Shown here in pieces: positions 25,509 to 33,996 of a stretch of 64,000 bases of DNA. Within the stretch, counting starts at the first letter, position 1. Every line of letters begins with the position of its first letter. Made by a program: the position numbers and the translations under genes. The notes under the pieces were generated by a model. It worked only from the letters and a program-made list of their open reading frames with translations. It was not told the DNA's origin and searched no databases. The DNA is from Chryseobacterium sp. FP211-J200 (lineage in GTDB: Bacteria; Bacteroidota; Bacteroidia; Flavobacteriales; Weeksellaceae). The DNA lies in the NCBI RefSeq assembly GCF_001643375.1, contig NZ_LSHB01000025.1:1-64000 (forward strand). The letters run 5' to 3'.

Positions 25509-26795
25509 ATGGTAAAAAAATTAATAACCGCAGCTTCTCTTGCTTTCATTTTTGGAAATATCAATGCACAAGTTGACAGCCTAAAAATGAATCTCGATCT
25601 ACGAACACGTGCAGAACTCGACAATGGCGCAAGAACATTGATTTCCAAAGGAAAATCTGCTGAAACGACAGTTGTTTCCAGAGCAAGATTCGGGGTTGAT
25701 TATTACTACAAAAATCTGGAAATTTATTTCTCTGCTCAGGACGTAAGAACTTGGGGAGAAACAACTACTACGACAAGTAAGAATCAGAATTTCATTCTCA
25801 ATGAAGCTTGGGCAAAATATCAGGTTTCAGAAAAATTGGGTTTAAAATTAGGTAGGCAAATTCTTTCTTATGATAACGAAAGATTAGTCGGATCACTTGA
25901 CTGGGCGATGCAAGGACGAAGTTTTGATGCTTTGAAAGGTATTTATAAATTTAATCCAAACTCTAAATTAGAAGCCGTTGTAACGTATAATAACGATGAC
26001 AATGATTTGAATGATTTGCCCGAAAAAGAAATTTACAGTATTGCAGAAGCAGGAGAAATAACAAAATCTTTACAAATAATTCATTATGATTATTCGGGTA
26101 AAAATAAATTTCAGTTTTCTGCGATTGCGATGAATCAGGTTTTGCAAAATCCATCAGGAGCGCATTATGACCTCTTGACGGTTGGAATTAACTCAAAAAA
26201 ATATTTAGAAAACATTGGATTCTTCGGTTCTGCTTATTACCAAACCGGGAAAAATACGCTTGCGCAAAGTAAAAATGCTTATCAATTTTCTGCAAACGTT
26301 GATTTTCTAATTCATTCAAAATTCAATGTAATTTTGGGAACAGAATGGCTTTCCGGCAGAAATTTTGACACAGATTCCGGTGAAAACAAATCGTTCAGTC
26401 CGATGTACGGAACCAATCATTTGCACAATGGTTTTATGGATTATTTTTACTTTGGAAACAGTCATTTCAACAGTTTTGGTTTGAATGATTATTATTTAAA
26501 ATCAAATTTAAAATTCAGCCCCAACTCTATTCTACAAGCAAATTTGCACGCTTTTACTTCAAATGGAAAATTGGGATTTGACACTTCTGGAGAAAAAATC
26601 CCTTCTTATTTGGGAACAGAATTAGATTTAGTTTTCACTCATAAAATCGGAAAATCAATTACTGCAAATCTTGGTCATTCTTTTATGTTTTCAGGAAAAA
26701 GCATGGAATATCTGAAGAATGTTCCTGAACCAAAAAACCTGCAAACTTGGTCGTGGATTGCTTTTAGAATCGCTCCGAATTTTAAAATTAAATAA
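25509..26795 (+). CDS. Outer-membrane porin, alginate-export-like
   Basis: 428 aa with a clear signal peptide (ITAASLAFIFGNINAQ) and alternating beta-strand sequence ending in a C-terminal aromatic strand (WSWIAFRIAPNFKIK). LNEAWAKYQVSEKLGLKLGRQ and NERLVGSLDWAMQGRSFDALK are typical of the alginate-export (AlgE-like) barrel family. As last gene of the narK operon it may pass nitrate or nitrite through the outer membrane. Confidence 0.82.
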   Translation: MVKKLITAASLAFIFGNINAQVDSLKMNLDLRTRAELDNGARTLISKGKSAETTVVSRARFGVDYYYKNLEIYFSAQDVRTWGETTTTTSKNQNFILNEAWAKYQVSEKLGLKLGRQILSYDNERLVGSLDWAMQGRSFDALKGIYKFNPNSKLEAVVTYNNDDNDLNDLPEKEIYSIAEAGEITKSLQIIHYDYSGKNKFQFSAIAMNQVLQNPSGAHYDLLTVGINSKKYLENIGFFGSAYYQTGKNTLAQSKNAYQFSANVDFLIHSKFNVILGTEWLSGRNFDTDSGENKSFSPMYGTNHLHNGFMDYFYFGNSHFNSFGLNDYYLKSNLKFSPNSILQANLHAFTSNGKLGFDTSGEKIPSYLGTELDLVFTHKIGKSITANLGHSFMFSGKSMEYLKNVPEPKNLQTWSWIAFRIAPNFKIK

Positions 26796-26838
26796 AAAAA
26801 TGTCCTTAGTTTTTCTAATAGAAACTAAGGACATTTTT
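26796..26838 (+). terminator. Terminator of narK operon
   Basis: AAAAATGTCCTTAGTTT (26796-26812) pairs perfectly over 17 bp with AAACTAAGGACATTTTT (26822-26838) around a 9 nt loop, with T and A runs on both sides. It closes the four-gene operon and could act bidirectionally. Confidence 0.92.
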
Positions 26839-26970
26839 AATTTCATTAATCATTTTTATAAATCATTATCATAGTAAAATAAATAATCGTTTTCAGCAAT
26901 TTAGGTATCAAAATTGAATATTAATAAAAACTAATAAAGTCGCGATCTTTGCCGACTATAAATTGCACAA

Positions 26971-27408
26971 ATGCTTATATTTTCACATACTTGTCAATAC
27001 GCAATCAAAGCTTGCATTGTACTGGCAACAGAAAAAAGAAAAGTTGGAATTATTGATATTTCCGAAGTCATTGGGACACCAACCGCTTTCACATCCAAAA
27101 TCCTTCAACAATTGACAAAAAAACAATTGATCTCTTCCGGAAAAGGAAAAGGCGGCGGATTTTATTTGAGTGATGAACAGTTTGAAAGCCTTACTATTAA
27201 AGACATTTATGAAAATTTTGAAGGCAAAGAAGTTCTAACGTCTTGCCTCTTGGGACTGAAACAGTGCAGTGGAGAAAATCCTTGTCCCATCCACCATCTG
27301 GCGATCGCTGTTAGAGAAAATGTTCTAATTATGTTCCAATACAAAATCAAAGATTTGAAAGATCTTGGAAGCGTGATGCAGATGATGGCTGTGCCAAGTG
27401 ATTTGTAA
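26971..27408 (+). CDS. Rrf2-family regulator, NsrR-like
   Basis: 145 aa. N-terminal winged helix (YAIKACIVLATE, FTSKILQQLTKKQLISSGKGKGGGFYL) with the Rrf2 layout, then three cysteines SCLLGLKQCSGENPCPIHH (C-x6-C-x5-C), the kind of Fe-S ligand cluster found in NsrR. NO or iron-sulfur status is the likely signal. It stands alone between the narK operon and a convergent 600 aa gene. A second, similar regulator is at 40443-40874. Confidence 0.87.
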   Translation: MLIFSHTCQYAIKACIVLATEKRKVGIIDISEVIGTPTAFTSKILQQLTKKQLISSGKGKGGGFYLSDEQFESLTIKDIYENFEGKEVLTSCLLGLKQCSGENPCPIHHLAIAVRENVLIMFQYKIKDLKDLGSVMQMMAVPSDL

Positions 27409-27417
27409 ATTCAATAA

Positions 27418-29220
27418 TTATAATTGAGGAATTTTGATTTTTTCCAATTTCAATTTGAAAGATTTCAGGTCAGAAAAAATAGAATCTAATTTCGGTTTGA
27501 AATGATTAGTTTCGGCAAAAAGTTCTTCATAATAAGCAATTCCTTTCAGCAAATTTCCTTTGAAACTCTCCCACTTTTTCACGTCAGATTTGGTAATTTC
27601 ATCTGAAAATTCCACGATTTCATTTTTGAAATAATCAACATACAACTTCAATTCATTGATGAACAAATGCGGACGGCGGTCATCTTGCAAAACATTCTCA
27701 TAGCCATAAATGTGGCGAACCATCTCCGAAAGCGAAACTTCTTTATCAAAAAAACTAAGATTCGGTCCAGGACAAACGACTACGCCTTGCTTCTCCCCTT
27801 TTATCGGCATCTCTAGCTCCAGATACGCAGAATTTGCAAGCCCAACGCAAAGGCAAGATTTGTCTGTAATATTTTTCTTATTTTTCTCGTATTGTTTATC
27901 CGTGAAGTTTAACTTATTAGTTTCCAGTTCATTCAATTTTATATCCTGATATTTTTTGGAAGCCGTACAAGTTCCTTTTGGTGTAAATTCTTTGCTAAGC
28001 GCCAAAAATTTCTTTGGACATGAACTACCAAATTTTTGATTTGAAATATTAAAATCCTTGATTTCATCATTACTCGTTCCTCTGATTGTGTTGAACGGAA
28101 CGCCCAATGGCGACATATTGCTCAGATAATAATCTTCCTCTTTTGCCTTTGTCAGGAGGTTTCTAGTTTCTTGATCTAAAGAAGTTGCTTCCGGAACCAG
28201 TAAAAATGGCGAACCCCAGCCCACGCTGTCTGCATTATAATTAGACAAAAGAAAATCGTGTTCTTCGGAAGTTCCAACGCCACCTTGTACAGAAATTTTG
28301 ATTTCCAAAGGTTCGGAAGTCGTCATTTTCCCTTTCTGCTCCAAGGCTGATTTCCAAAGGGTAAAAGCCGAAGTTTGAAGCTCATTTTTCTTTTGTTTGA
28401 ATTCTTCCATGATTGGTCCCATCAAAAGTCCGTCTGTTGCAAAAGCATGTCCACCGCAATTTAAGCCAGATTCGATTCTGTATTCTGAAACCCAAAGTCC
28501 TTTTTTAGCCAAAAAATTCCCCTGAATCATCGCAGAGCGAAAATCGCTGACTTTCAGAATAATTTTCTTTTTGAGTTCACCGCTTTGATTAGGAAAAAAA
28601 TCTTCAAACTCTTCCAGATAACTGTACAATCTTGGATTCATTCCCGCAGAAAAAATAACAGATGATGATAATTTACTGTTCGCAAAACCCCGCAAAGAAG
28701 CGTGTGCATCGTTATAAATTGTTGGAAGTTGAACATTTTTTATAAAATTATCTTTGTCCACTTTGGTCATAATGTTCACATCTATTTCGCCTGGATTAAA
28801 ATTATGATCGATGAAATTTTTGATGCTTTCCGTCAGATTATCTCTTTTATTGAGGATATTTTGCAAACCATCTTTCAAGCCGGAAGTGCTGGGCAACATT
28901 CCTATAAATTGCTTAAGACTTTCTGTATTTTTCGAAATTTCCTCTTTGAAATTCTTAAACTTTTTGGTCACAATATCGTCCATCATATCAAGATAAGCGG
29001 TGATTCTCTCCGCTCGGTGATCTTCGGATTTTATTGAAATTGCAGTGTAATCGAAATTGAATTTTTTGCTGTAAAAATCTCGCATTCTTTCTATGATTTC
29101 GTCATCGATAATTGAAACTACCGATGAAATCCCAAATTGGGCAACGCGGATTGGACTGTCTATCGTGTAAGCCAATCCCATCACAGGAATATGAAAATTG
29201 TGTGCAGGTTTTTTGTTCAT
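27418..29220 (-). CDS. Conserved 600 aa protein of unknown function
   Basis: Large soluble protein, no signal peptide or membrane segments. It begins PVMGLAYTIDSPIRVAQFG and contains CGGHAFATDGLLMGP and ISVQGGVGTSEEHDFLL followed by DSVGWGSPFLLVPEA, a layout like TIM-barrel flavoproteins of the nitronate monooxygenase/IMPDH-type. A cysteine-containing region follows (SSCPKKFL, GTCTASKKY, KSCLCVG), which might bind a metal cluster. The long helical N-terminal insertion is unusual. It sits among denitrification genes, but its role is unknown. Confidence 0.6.
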   Translation of the reverse strand: MNKKPAHNFHIPVMGLAYTIDSPIRVAQFGISSVVSIIDDEIIERMRDFYSKKFNFDYTAISIKSEDHRAERITAYLDMMDDIVTKKFKNFKEEISKNTESLKQFIGMLPSTSGLKDGLQNILNKRDNLTESIKNFIDHNFNPGEIDVNIMTKVDKDNFIKNVQLPTIYNDAHASLRGFANSKLSSSVIFSAGMNPRLYSYLEEFEDFFPNQSGELKKKIILKVSDFRSAMIQGNFLAKKGLWVSEYRIESGLNCGGHAFATDGLLMGPIMEEFKQKKNELQTSAFTLWKSALEQKGKMTTSEPLEIKISVQGGVGTSEEHDFLLSNYNADSVGWGSPFLLVPEATSLDQETRNLLTKAKEEDYYLSNMSPLGVPFNTIRGTSNDEIKDFNISNQKFGSSCPKKFLALSKEFTPKGTCTASKKYQDIKLNELETNKLNFTDKQYEKNKKNITDKSCLCVGLANSAYLELEMPIKGEKQGVVVCPGPNLSFFDKEVSLSEMVRHIYGYENVLQDDRRPHLFINELKLYVDYFKNEIVEFSDEITKSDVKKWESFKGNLLKGIAYYEELFAETNHFKPKLDSIFSDLKSFKLKLEKIKIPQL

Positions 29221-29470
29221 TATTTATAATATTGATTTAATTGATTCAGTTCCTTGATTTCGCAGTTGTTATGTGAGAAAATAACCGCTTGAAAGTCCTA
29301 TCAAATTTAAGAATTTCAGCATTATTATGTCAAGAATAGGATCTGTTTTTATACTAAGAAAAAACGATTTATATCATCATAATTTTATCGCAAAAATCAT
29401 TGTTAATTCGATAAAAACAATATGAGAAATTTGATGATAACACTTATGAAAACCAAGCAATTATAAAATA

Positions 29471-30673
29471 TCAGTTTAATTTCAAAGATTTGATAAAAAT
29501 TCCAATAGAAATCATAATCACAACCGATACAAAGAGCAACCAATATTTTGCACTTAAAAATGGAATATAAAATATCGAAAATATTCCTGATAAAGCTAAT
29601 ACAATTTCATTACAAACAATTCCAAAAACCAGCAATAGAATACTGAATTTCAACAATTTATTAAATTCAATTTCTACCAGTTGTAATATTTTCCAAATTA
29701 AAAATAGACTGATTCCCATTAACAAAACCAAATGCAAATATGCAATCACGATATTAATATTGCTAAATGCAAAAATACCCAAAGCCGGAATTGCCGACAA
29801 ACCTTGAAGCAGAAATTTTAAAATAAAGGCGAAACCAAAAACACTGATAAGAAGTTTCTGTATAAAATTTTGATTATTAAAAAGATCCGTTTTTCTTATC
29901 CAATTCAAAAATAAAATTACGCCGAACAATTGAACTATGGAAATCAGAATAAAAAATCCGTAGAATATTGGGTTCATTTCAATCCATAAAATAGACAATC
30001 CATAACCTAAAAAACATCCAAAAAACAAAAGATAGAAAATGGTCTTGTTGAGTTTTTCTTCGATTTCAATTCCGAGTTTTTTTAATGAAATCAACAATAA
30101 GCCAATGCAGGAAAATATGAAAAATCCGTTGTACTGATAATGCAAATAAAAATAAGTTGAGGCTCGAAAAAGCACTTCAAATTCATCTTTTTTTGTTGAA
30201 AAATACGCCAATCCGAAAATTCCAATCGCAGAAATGGTGGCAAAAAAAGCGCCTGATTTTAACCACATAATTTCAGGATTTTTATTCGATTTTGTATCAA
30301 TCAACAAAAAAATAAAATACGCAAAGCCAGTAAACAAAGCAATCGACGACAAAACAATCGACAACCAAAAATAGCCTCCATAAAGAAATGTGAACAACAT
30401 TCCGTAGGAACCAATTTGATTGGAAATCATTAAATATTGATATTTCTTAAGATTGATTTTTGGGTAATTTTCACTTAAATATTTCGTCACGAATAGAAAA
30501 ATTCCCGCCGAAACCCAACCGTAAAATGCAAAATGAGAATGCGATTCCTGCATAAATTTATGATTAAATCCGGACAACGAAAAAGCCATATTGTAGCGCA
30601 TCATCACAGCGACAACCGATACAACGAAGAAATTGAAAACGCAGATTTTTAACCAAAAATTAAAGTTTTTCAT
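29471..30673 (-). CDS. 12-helix membrane protein with conserved histidines
   Basis: 400 aa, about twelve membrane helices. Several histidines sit in or next to helices: MQESHSHFAFYGW near residue 45, YFYLHYQYNGFF near 175, and VIAYLHLVLLMG near 305. The pattern is compatible with haem or metal binding and recalls NnrS or haem-copper oxidase relatives, but neither family's exact motif is present. Located in the denitrification cluster between the 600 aa protein and modABC. Possible NO-related membrane protein; function unknown. Confidence 0.6.
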   Translation of the reverse strand: MKNFNFWLKICVFNFFVVSVVAVMMRYNMAFSLSGFNHKFMQESHSHFAFYGWVSAGIFLFVTKYLSENYPKINLKKYQYLMISNQIGSYGMLFTFLYGGYFWLSIVLSSIALFTGFAYFIFLLIDTKSNKNPEIMWLKSGAFFATISAIGIFGLAYFSTKKDEFEVLFRASTYFYLHYQYNGFFIFSCIGLLLISLKKLGIEIEEKLNKTIFYLLFFGCFLGYGLSILWIEMNPIFYGFFILISIVQLFGVILFLNWIRKTDLFNNQNFIQKLLISVFGFAFILKFLLQGLSAIPALGIFAFSNINIVIAYLHLVLLMGISLFLIWKILQLVEIEFNKLLKFSILLLVFGIVCNEIVLALSGIFSIFYIPFLSAKYWLLFVSVVIMISIGIFIKSLKLN

Positions 30674-30703
30674 TTCTTATTCAAGATTTCTCAAACTCAA
30701 AAA

Positions 30704-30915
30704 TTACTCCGGAACATAAATAATTTCACCATTTTCCAGCTCATACGCAATTCCGATTTGTTGCCTTTTTTGTCAGACGATTTTTTGTCTTCCGAAGGTG
30801 TATATTTATTAATTTTTCCGCCTTCTTTTGTGATAATTTCCATATTATCTTTACCCGGATTTTTCACCAGAAATAATTCAAAGCTAATAAATGAATAAAT
30901 TCGGGAGACTAAAAC
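30704..30915 (-). pseudogene. Frameshifted small protein remnant
   Basis: The minus strand reads IYSFISFELFLVKNPGKD, ITKEGGKINKYTPSED, then after a frame change near 30762 QQIGIAYELENGEIIYVPE and TAA (30706-30704). Together they look like a ~70 codon protein broken by one base in a G/A-rich run. No start codon is obvious. Family not recognised. Confidence 0.4.
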
Positions 30916-30921
30916 TTAAAA

Positions 30922-31545
30922 TTAGCTGATTATCAGATTATTTAAACTAACATTTTGAAATTCTCTTTCGTTATGACTAATCATAAAAATCGTCGAACCT
31001 TGATTTTGATTAATTTTCAAAATTTCTTCCATCATCGATTGTCGTAAAGATGCATCAACAGCGGAAAGTGGTTCATCAAGCAAAATAATTTCGGCATTCT
31101 GAACCAAAGTTCTGGCTAAAGCAACTCTTTGCTGTTGTCCACCAGAAAGTTTCGATGGAAAAACATTTTCCAGAATTTTTAGATTAAATTTTTCTAAATA
31201 ATAATCGATTATTTCTGGATTCTTGTCTTTTTGTGCAAAAGCGATATTTTGCTTTACAGTCATATTTGGAAACAAAGCGTAATTCTGAAACATTATCGAA
31301 ATATTTCTTTTTTGAGCTGCCAGAAAAATTCGGTTTTCGGTATCTAATAAAATGGAGTTATTGACTTTAATAAAACCAAAATCTGGGGTAATAATTCCTG
31401 CTAAGATCTTGAAAAAAGTCGTTTTTCCAATTCCGGAATCGCCCGAAATGTGAATAAAACTTCCCTTTTCAATCATTTCACTAACCTCTAGAAATTTGCT
31501 TCCGGAAGAAGTGAAAATCTGATGTTTTATATTCAATTCAATCAT
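30922..31545 (-). CDS. modC: Molybdate ABC transporter ATPase, short form
   Basis: 207 aa. Walker A (SGDSGIGKTTFFK), signature (KLSGGQQQRVALART), Walker B (EIILLDEPLSAVD) and the H-loop (FMISHNERE) are all present. It is ~140 residues shorter than classical ModC because the C-terminal TOBE/Mop molybdate-sensing domain is absent. It overlaps modB by 4 bp. Assignment to molybdate rests on its modAB neighbours. Confidence 0.85.
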   Translation of the reverse strand: MIELNIKHQIFTSSGSKFLEVSEMIEKGSFIHISGDSGIGKTTFFKILAGIITPDFGFIKVNNSILLDTENRIFLAAQKRNISIMFQNYALFPNMTVKQNIAFAQKDKNPEIIDYYLEKFNLKILENVFPSKLSGGQQQRVALARTLVQNAEIILLDEPLSAVDASLRQSMMEEILKINQNQGSTIFMISHNEREFQNVSLNNLIIS

Positions 31546-32225
31546 CGTAAGGTGGTAAAATTAATTTTTCGATTAATGCCGTAAATCAATAATATAATCA
31601 AAAACGAAACTATGAAAAGTACGAATGCATAACGGTTTGCAGCTTCAAAATTAAGTGCCTGAACCTGATCGTAAATTGCGACAGAAGCGATTCTTGTTTC
31701 TTTTGGAATATTTCCGCCAACCATAATTACGATTCCAAATTCGCCGATGCAATGGGCAAAAGTGAGCGCAATTCCCGTGATGAAAGACGTTTTAATATTC
31801 GGAATCAAAACTTTAAATAAAGTTGTAATTTTAGATTTTCCCATTGTGTAAGATATTTGTCGCAAATCATCACTCAATGCGGAAAAGCCGTTCTGCAAAG
31901 GCTGAATCATAAACGGAAGATTCGCGATAACGCTCGCAACCACAATTCCGTTGAAGGAAAAAGCGAGTCGGACATCAAAGTATTCCTGCAAAAAATTTCC
32001 GAACGCATTTTCGGGACTGAATGCGACTAACAAGTAATATCCCATCACTGTTGGTGGCAAAACCATTGGCATACAAATTAAAGTTTCGGCGATAAATTTC
32101 AGTTTAAACCTTGAATAAGTGAGCCAATACGCAACCGGAACACCGATGAATATTAGAATCGTTGTTGTTACCAACGCTAATTTTCCGGTAAGCAATAAGG
32201 TGTAAATAAAATCCTGATCGAGCAT
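31542..32225 (-). CDS. modB: Molybdate ABC transporter permease
   Basis: 227 aa inner-membrane permease with five or six helices. MVLPPTVMGYYLLVAFSP is the ModB hallmark near the N-terminus, and the EAA loop is seen in YTMGKSKITTLFKVLIPNIK. It overlaps modC and follows modA directly (stop and start adjacent at 32225/32226). Confidence 0.92.
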   Translation of the reverse strand: MLDQDFIYTLLLTGKLALVTTTILIFIGVPVAYWLTYSRFKLKFIAETLICMPMVLPPTVMGYYLLVAFSPENAFGNFLQEYFDVRLAFSFNGIVVASVIANLPFMIQPLQNGFSALSDDLRQISYTMGKSKITTLFKVLIPNIKTSFITGIALTFAHCIGEFGIVIMVGGNIPKETRIASVAIYDQVQALNFEAANRYAFVLFIVSFLIILLIYGINRKINFTTLR

Positions 32226-33029
32226 TTAGTTTGAAATTTCTGTTTGATAGCCGTACTTTTCCCAAGTTTGGCTGGCTTTTTTACTTGTAATAAAATCAAA
32301 AAAATCTTTTGCTTCGGTTTGATTTTTACTTTTCAAAACAATTCCACTTTGGGCGATTGGCGAACATTCGCTTGCTGATAATTCGTAGAAATTTCCCCTT
32401 TTAATCATTTCTTTATTTTTAGCATTGGAAAGTGCGATGAATGCGACATCGGCATTTCCTGTTGAAGCAAATTGTGCAGACTGATTGATGTTTTCTGCCC
32501 AAACAATTTTATTTTCAATTTTGGAATATAATCCTGATTTTTTCAAAGCTTCGACCGTGTTTTTTCCATAAGGTGCGAGGTCTGGATTTGCGATGGCGAT
32601 TTTTTTTATTTCAGGATTTAAAACCAATTTTACACCTTCGGAAACATTGGCTTTTGAACTCCACAAAGCGACTTTTCCGTAGGTGTAAATTTCAGAATTT
32701 CCGGAAGTTTTATTTTTACTTTTTAGCATATCTGGAAAAGTAGAATCGGCTGATAGAAACAAATCGAAAGATGCTCCGTTTAAAATCTGCTGAACCAGCA
32801 AACCCGATGAACCAAAAGTAATCTCGACTTTTTTATCTGGATTTTCATTCATATAAATCTGCTTCAATTCTTCCAAAACATCCCGAAGGTTTGCTGCGGC
32901 GGCAACTGAAATTGTAGAATTTTGTTTCGATTTTTGGGTGAAATCAGATTCCGTTTTTTCGCAGTTTAACATCAAAAGTGACGTTAAAAATAAGCAAAAA
33001 GAAAGTCTTACATAAATCCAATTTTTCAT
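32226..33029 (-). CDS. modA: Molybdate-binding lipoprotein ModA
   Basis: 267 aa. Lipoprotein signal (LLMLNCEK) followed by the family start VAAAANLRDVLEEL and the ligand-site regions FGSSGLLVQQI and LSADSTFPDML. ModA captures molybdate (or tungstate) in the periplasm for ModBC. Molybdate supply is needed for the Moco-dependent nitrate reductase encoded at 51157-53388. Confidence 0.92.
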   Translation of the reverse strand: MKNWIYVRLSFCLFLTSLLMLNCEKTESDFTQKSKQNSTISVAAAANLRDVLEELKQIYMNENPDKKVEITFGSSGLLVQQILNGASFDLFLSADSTFPDMLKSKNKTSGNSEIYTYGKVALWSSKANVSEGVKLVLNPEIKKIAIANPDLAPYGKNTVEALKKSGLYSKIENKIVWAENINQSAQFASTGNADVAFIALSNAKNKEMIKRGNFYELSASECSPIAQSGIVLKSKNQTEAKDFFDFITSKKASQTWEKYGYQTEISN

Positions 33030-33065
33030 AAATCATACGAAAAAGAAAGATTTAAAATAAGACTT

Positions 33066-33088
33066 CCTTATCCTTTTCAAAGATAAGG
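33066..33088. promoter_or_regulatory. Palindrome upstream of modA
   Basis: CCTTATC (33066-33072), 9 bp, GATAAGG (33082-33088) lies 37 bp before the modA start. It differs from the denitrification operator. A molybdate-responsive (ModE-like) site is a guess; a modE-like gene is at 46355-46681. Confidence 0.4.
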
Positions 33089-33132
33089 TTATCCATTGAA
33101 AATTCAAAAAGAAATTGATTAAATATGTGGAT

Positions 33133-33357
33133 TTAAGCCAGTTTTTCCAAAGTTTTACATTTTTCTTTATCCCCAGATTTTACAACGGAAATATCAATAT
33201 ATTTTACTGTTCCGAGGCTTGCTTTCTCAAATTGTTTCGCTTTTTTGTCGGCGTAATCGTAGGTGTAACCAACTGCCATCACCACTTTGTGACCGTTGCA
33301 ATCGCCCATCGCCAAATATAAATAATCTCCTAATTTTGATTGAATGTTGATGCTCAT
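33133..33357 (-). CDS. Small conserved hypothetical protein
   Basis: 74 aa soluble protein (MSINIQSKLGDYLYLAMGDCNGHKVVMAVGYTYD is its N-terminal part, shown here shortened as MSINIQSKL...DCNGHKVV). Charged, with two cysteines; no signal peptide. It lies between modA and a hemerythrin gene on the same strand, 33 bp downstream of the latter, so the two may be co-transcribed. Not recognised. Confidence 0.6.
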   Translation of the reverse strand: MSINIQSKLGDYLYLAMGDCNGHKVVMAVGYTYDYADKKAKQFEKASLGTVKYIDISVVKSGDKEKCKTLEKLA

Positions 33358-33390
33358 TTTTTTTTATTTAATTTAATAATAATCGATTAT

Positions 33391-33843
33391 TTATTTCCAA
33401 AATTCATCATCATAACTATCTTCCTCTTTCTGATGAATCTGGTTGAGCTGATGTCCTATTTCGTTCATTTTTTCATCAGTCAGATATTCTTCCAAATGTG
33501 GAAAGTACATGCGCTCTTCAAAACGAATATGATTGCGCAATGCATCGGCAAAATCTCCTAAAAGTTTTTTGTCATTAGAATTATTAATGCTTTTCAATAA
33601 TTTTTTAATTTCAATATGTTCTTTTTCCATCTGAACCTGAAGGCTGTTGTTTTCCGTTTCTGGCAGAACGATGTCTTCAATTTCGAAATGTCGGCTCAGA
33701 TTTTCTTCCCAATAATGGTTGATGTAATTTTTGATTCTGTCATAAGAAATATCTTTTTTAATTCCCTGACGGATTTTCCAACTGCAAAGCAATCCAAAGT
33801 GGTGATCTCGGGATAGTGGGATAAGATTTTCATTTCTTTTCAT
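33391..33843 (-). CDS. Hemerythrin-like protein
   Basis: 150 aa four-helix protein with the spacing of di-iron hemerythrin ligands: SRDHHFGLL, a His/Glu pair in LSRHFEIEDIVLP, EKEHIEIKK, and NHIRFEERMYFPHLEE. Binds O2 or NO at a di-iron site, or serves in iron-sulfur repair. It follows the norZ terminator and is one of three hemerythrin-type proteins in the cluster. Confidence 0.85.
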   Translation of the reverse strand: MKRNENLIPLSRDHHFGLLCSWKIRQGIKKDISYDRIKNYINHYWEENLSRHFEIEDIVLPETENNSLQVQMEKEHIEIKKLLKSINNSNDKKLLGDFADALRNHIRFEERMYFPHLEEYLTDEKMNEIGHQLNQIHQKEEDSYDDEFWK

Positions 33844-33947
33844 AAGTAGATTTTTATAGTTTTTAATGGTCTTATGTTATCGCCATTTTCTCATTGGTAT
33901 TTTGTAACATAAATAATGTAATGGTGATTTCATATTTTAAATTAAAA

Positions 33948-33979
33948 AGAACCGCCACTACAATAATAGTGACAGTTCT
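33948..33979 (-). terminator. Terminator of nirK-norZ gene set
   Basis: On the minus strand, AGAACTGTCACTA pairs with TAGTGGCGGTTCT (two mismatches) around a short loop and is followed by CTTTTTAA. It is 18 bp beyond the norZ stop codon. Confidence 0.8.
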
Positions 33980-33996
33980 AAAGATTTAACAATTAA

